Shown one piece after another: positions 61,901-64,000 of a DNA stretch of 64,000 nucleotides. The position numbers and the translations under genes were made by a program. This DNA is from Apostichopus japonicus (Eukaryota > Echinodermata > Holothuroidea > Aspidochirotida > Stichopodidae): the NCBI RefSeq assembly GCF_037975245.1, contig NC_092569.1, positions 13,538,501 to 13,602,500 on the forward strand. The letters are read 5' to 3'. The notes under the pieces are model-generated. The model was not told the origin of the DNA. It did not search any database and was given only the letters and a program-made list of their open reading frames with translations. Numbering within the stretch: the stretch's first letter is position 1; each line of letters starts with the position of its first letter.

Positions 61901-62944
61901 CTCCTACACCAGGAAACTTCTCCGCAAATTCACACAATCCTAAAAGCGAAATAACAAAACAAAAGTCATATGGGACTTTACTAATGATTACAAGTTTGTC
62001 ACGGGAGCATGTCCGCGTTTCGGGAGGATTGGGGTGGGAGGGGAAGGGGGGATTACCATCTGCAGAGGATCAGATTTGCTTTTAGCATAATTTTTTTTTT
62101 TTTCAGAATGTTGAATTCAAATTGTAGAAAGTGTAGTTACATCTGTTTCTAACTAATTTCTTCAATTTAAAGATGTTCCAGATCTGTTACGTGGTTTATT
62201 TTTATTGTACATATAACCAATGCAGTCAAATATCTAAGCTTCTTTAATAAACATAAAGTGCGTTTTATATTCGTTATTATTTATTACAATAAATTAAAAC
62301 TGTTAGCAAACTGCTTATCCACTAGAGAGCCTGTGTTAAAAAAAAAAATATTTATTAATAACCAATGCAGTCAAATATCTGAGCTGCTTTGATTTCTTCC
62401 TTCTTTAATAAACATAAAGTGCGTTTTTTATTCGTTATTATTTATTAAAATAAAATAAAACTGTTAGCAAACTGCTTATCCACTAGAGAGCATGTGTAAA
62501 AAAAATATTATTTATTACATAAATTGATATATAGGTTTCCGTCTACAAACGTACTCTTGTCATACCTTAATATACTTGTGCCAAATTTCCGATTACAATC
62601 AATTCCGATTAAAAAACAGAGTATAGCAATCACCCAATTACACCATATACACAACGTCACATCACTGCTGACAGAACAAACTGTATTATTTGAAAATAAA
62701 AGTGGATTATGCTACAGTTTCATCGGAGTCTTGCTGGTTCTTATTCTATGTATCGTAAATGAATAAGGTTTCAAGCTACTGACTGTATGCATGTTTACTT
62801 TATTTCAGTTGTCAAAATGCATGATAAGGAACGGACAAAATATATAAATAAAGAATACTCACTGCCTGCTGCTAAAGATGTACCAAAACATGCCATGAAA
62901 ATAAGAAGGTGTTGGAAACATATGCTATTTTCTTTAACAGCCAT
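52937..62944 (-). CDS. Secreted EGF and fibrinogen-related domain protein, 438 aa
   Basis: Probable lectin-like or FREP-type secreted protein. Exons: 62944-62863, 61939-61874, 58140-57797, 55922-55614, 54371-54104, 53184-52937 (stop TAG). They total 1317 nt with phases joining throughout. Residues 1-26 are a signal peptide. Residues 50-164 form a Ser/Thr/Pro-rich, mucin-like linker (for example [16 protein letters not shown]), likely O-glycosylated. Residues 175-222 are Cys-rich with an EGF-like pattern ([14 protein letters not shown]). Residues 226-438 are a complete fibrinogen C-terminal domain: [62 protein letters not shown]. The calcium loop seen in ficolins (DxDND) reads D380-S-N-S-G-A-C and is shorter. 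There is no collagen or coiled-coil segment, so it is not a classical ficolin or angiopoietin. The ligand cannot be read from sequence. Donor of exon 5 is GTTCGT. Confidence 0.9.
55057..55620 (-). repeat. 77-bp satellite derived from exon 4 of the fibrinogen-related gene
   Basis: GATGTCATACTAGAC starts recur at 55057, 55134, 55211, 55288, 55365, 55442 and 55519, exactly 77 bp apart, and 76 bp later run into the real exon end. Each unit carries the exon 4 end (encoding MTDGGGWT) with a following donor. Most copies have GTAAGT where the true donor at 55613-55608 is GTGAGT. Confidence 0.93.
56515..57026. repeat. GGAT tetranucleotide array grading into GGACGGAT
   Basis: Pure GGAT from about 56602 to 56889, then alternating GGAC-GGAT to about 57026, with imperfect GGAT/GAAT units at the left edge. 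It lies in intron 3 of the fibrinogen-related gene. Confidence 0.98.
59424..61029 (+). mobile_element. CATAGGC-family element with a nested insertion
   Basis: Starts CATAGGCGTACGGG and ends CGTACGCCTATG, with exact 8-bp duplication GTGGCATG (59416-59423, 61030-61037). It lies in intron 2 of the fibrinogen-related gene. Removing the nested 631-bp element and its extra 8 bp leaves 967 bp, close to the intact copy at 21996. A hairpin around (TA)n is at 60824-60977. Confidence 0.92.
59991..60621 (+). mobile_element. CAAGGGC-family element nested in the 59424-61029 element
   Basis: Starts CAAGGGCGGAAGC and ends CCGCCGCCCTTG, with exact 8-bp duplication GTCCAGGT (59983-59990, 60622-60629). Length 631 bp. 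The interrupted host sequence resumes exactly as in the uninterrupted copy at 22340, which proves insertion. Confidence 0.92.
61495..61575 (-). mobile_element. SINE tail fragment between (TA)n tracts
   Basis: The words CGTAATGAGTTGGAAAAT at 61529-61547 match the 3' part of the SINE at 12968-12985. Here they are flanked on both sides by (TA)n. Confidence 0.55.
62216..62510. repeat. Tandem pair of an AT-rich dispersed repeat
   Basis: ACCAATGCAGTCAAATATCT begins both units (62216 and 62361), and GCAAACTGCTTATCCACTAG ends both. An inverted partial match is at 17868-17930 (CTAGTGGATAAGCAGCTTGC). Confidence 0.85.
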
Positions 62945-64000
62945 GTTTTTCAGTTGTTCTCAGATTTGAGCAGAGTCTGATTCAAAATGTTCGGTACATG
63001 TTCTGATGTACTATGTCATGGTTTTATAAATTGCCATATGTTGTCGAGCTATTAAGAGATTCATGCATATTCATCAATTCACTAAAGGTTGGGTCTCTTT
63101 TTCAAATCTTTGCGCAGTAGGTAACTTTAACGAATCGTGAGAGGCTAAAATGTTAATCATTTAATAAGATGGGAGGAGACAATAACATGGCTGGCTGGCT
63201 AGATATTTTAATATGAAACATAGATTGTTTACCTATAAAGCTATGTAAATATGTCATGAAATACGACTTTACTCAAGGATGAGTAGTAACTCAAAAAACC
63301 ACCTTCTCAAACTGCCAATAAATAAAACAGCGCTGTATTAACAGGAACGATTGTGACCATATCTAGTGGGATTTACAGTTTCCTCAAATTACAAAAAAAA
63401 AAAAAAAAACGCAGGAAGGAGGAGCGATTAAAGATATAGATTGTGAAATTTGAGAAAAGAGCCATGTCTGCTATCCCAAGGTATAATAGTTTGCATCACA
63501 TAACTTAATGAAATTTGATATCCCCGACTGCTTTCCTGGAAAAGGCTATTACCCGATTGGCTGGCTGGTTTCTCGATAACTGTGGCATATCCTATTTAGG
63601 AAAATGTTTTTCATGAACAACCATATATTGACCTTTCTTGGGATCTATCTAATTGATAAATTTTGGAACAATTGAAGGTCCTTATATGCGATCTGGTGCA
63701 ATGTTTTGCCAGTTTCATCATTATCATATGATATCAAATTATCAGCAGATTTTGTTTCCTTTTTGAATTCTTTGTTCTTTTCAATATTATATCAGAAAGA
63801 CAAACATAGTGCTCTGTTACAATTTTTCCAGTAGAATTATTCTTTTTTATTGTCCAATGTCTGGACTTTAATACATTTGACGAACTTCACTGATGGACAA
63901 TATAAACTTTCATATTTTGTACATAATGATGCAGCACATCATTATGATCAGATTATACGGTTTCTAATGTTTAGAGAGAAGTAAAAATGCATCAATTCAT
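62945..64000. other. Upstream of the fibrinogen-related gene
   Basis: AT-rich, no gene or repeat family recognised. Expected to include the promoter of the gene starting at 62944. Confidence 0.4.

Overview
This is a eukaryotic, intron-rich, repeat-dense genomic window. Four protein-coding genes can be reconstructed, all on the minus strand: a bilobal transferrin (954-14396, 14 exons, 727 aa), a PPIL3-type cyclophilin (29863-45187, 5 coding exons, 164 aa), an intronless S-adenosylmethionine mitochondrial carrier (SLC25A26 type, 40657-41475, 272 aa) lying inside the proposed first intron of PPIL3, and a secreted EGF plus fibrinogen-related-domain protein (52937-62944, 6 exons, 438 aa). In each multi-exon model the phases add up to an uninterrupted reading frame and every intron is GT-AG. 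Gene content (secreted transferrin, fibrinogen-related lectin-like protein), long (TA)n tracts and many poly-G/C runs suggest a marine invertebrate deuterostome, most likely an echinoderm such as a sea cucumber. That assignment is an inference from gene families, not proof.

Layout. 1-14.4 kb: transferrin, with a 342-bp inverted-repeat element and tRNA-derived SINEs in its introns. 14.4-29.8 kb: no gene recognised; holds short palindromes, a G-rich/C-rich tract and a cluster of nonautonomous DNA transposons. 29.9-47.5 kb: PPIL3, the nested carrier gene, a 37-bp minisatellite, a repeat region with a recurring 14-nt motif, and an inverted, internally deleted partial copy of PPIL3. 47.5-52.9 kb: decayed Ty3/gypsy-like integrase and non-LTR reverse transcriptase fragments, (TA)n tracts and one short DNA transposon. 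52.9-62.9 kb: the fibrinogen-related gene, whose introns hold a 77-bp satellite made from its own exon edge, a large GGAT array and a transposon nested within another.

The genes do not form a pathway. Transferrin and the fibrinogen-related protein are both secreted and commonly linked to iron withholding and innate recognition in invertebrates; PPIL3 is a nuclear, spliceosome-associated cyclophilin; the carrier imports S-adenosylmethionine into mitochondria. I found no prokaryote-type system, CRISPR array or rRNA gene, and nothing that I can defend as a wholly new biological system. The strongest unusual signals are: transposon insertions whose 8-bp target duplications can be read exactly, including nested ones; a satellite that multiplies a 5' splice site beside the real one; the exon-skipping inverted copy of PPIL3; and the 14-nt GTGACTCGCGTGAC motif that recurs about every 165-190 bp.
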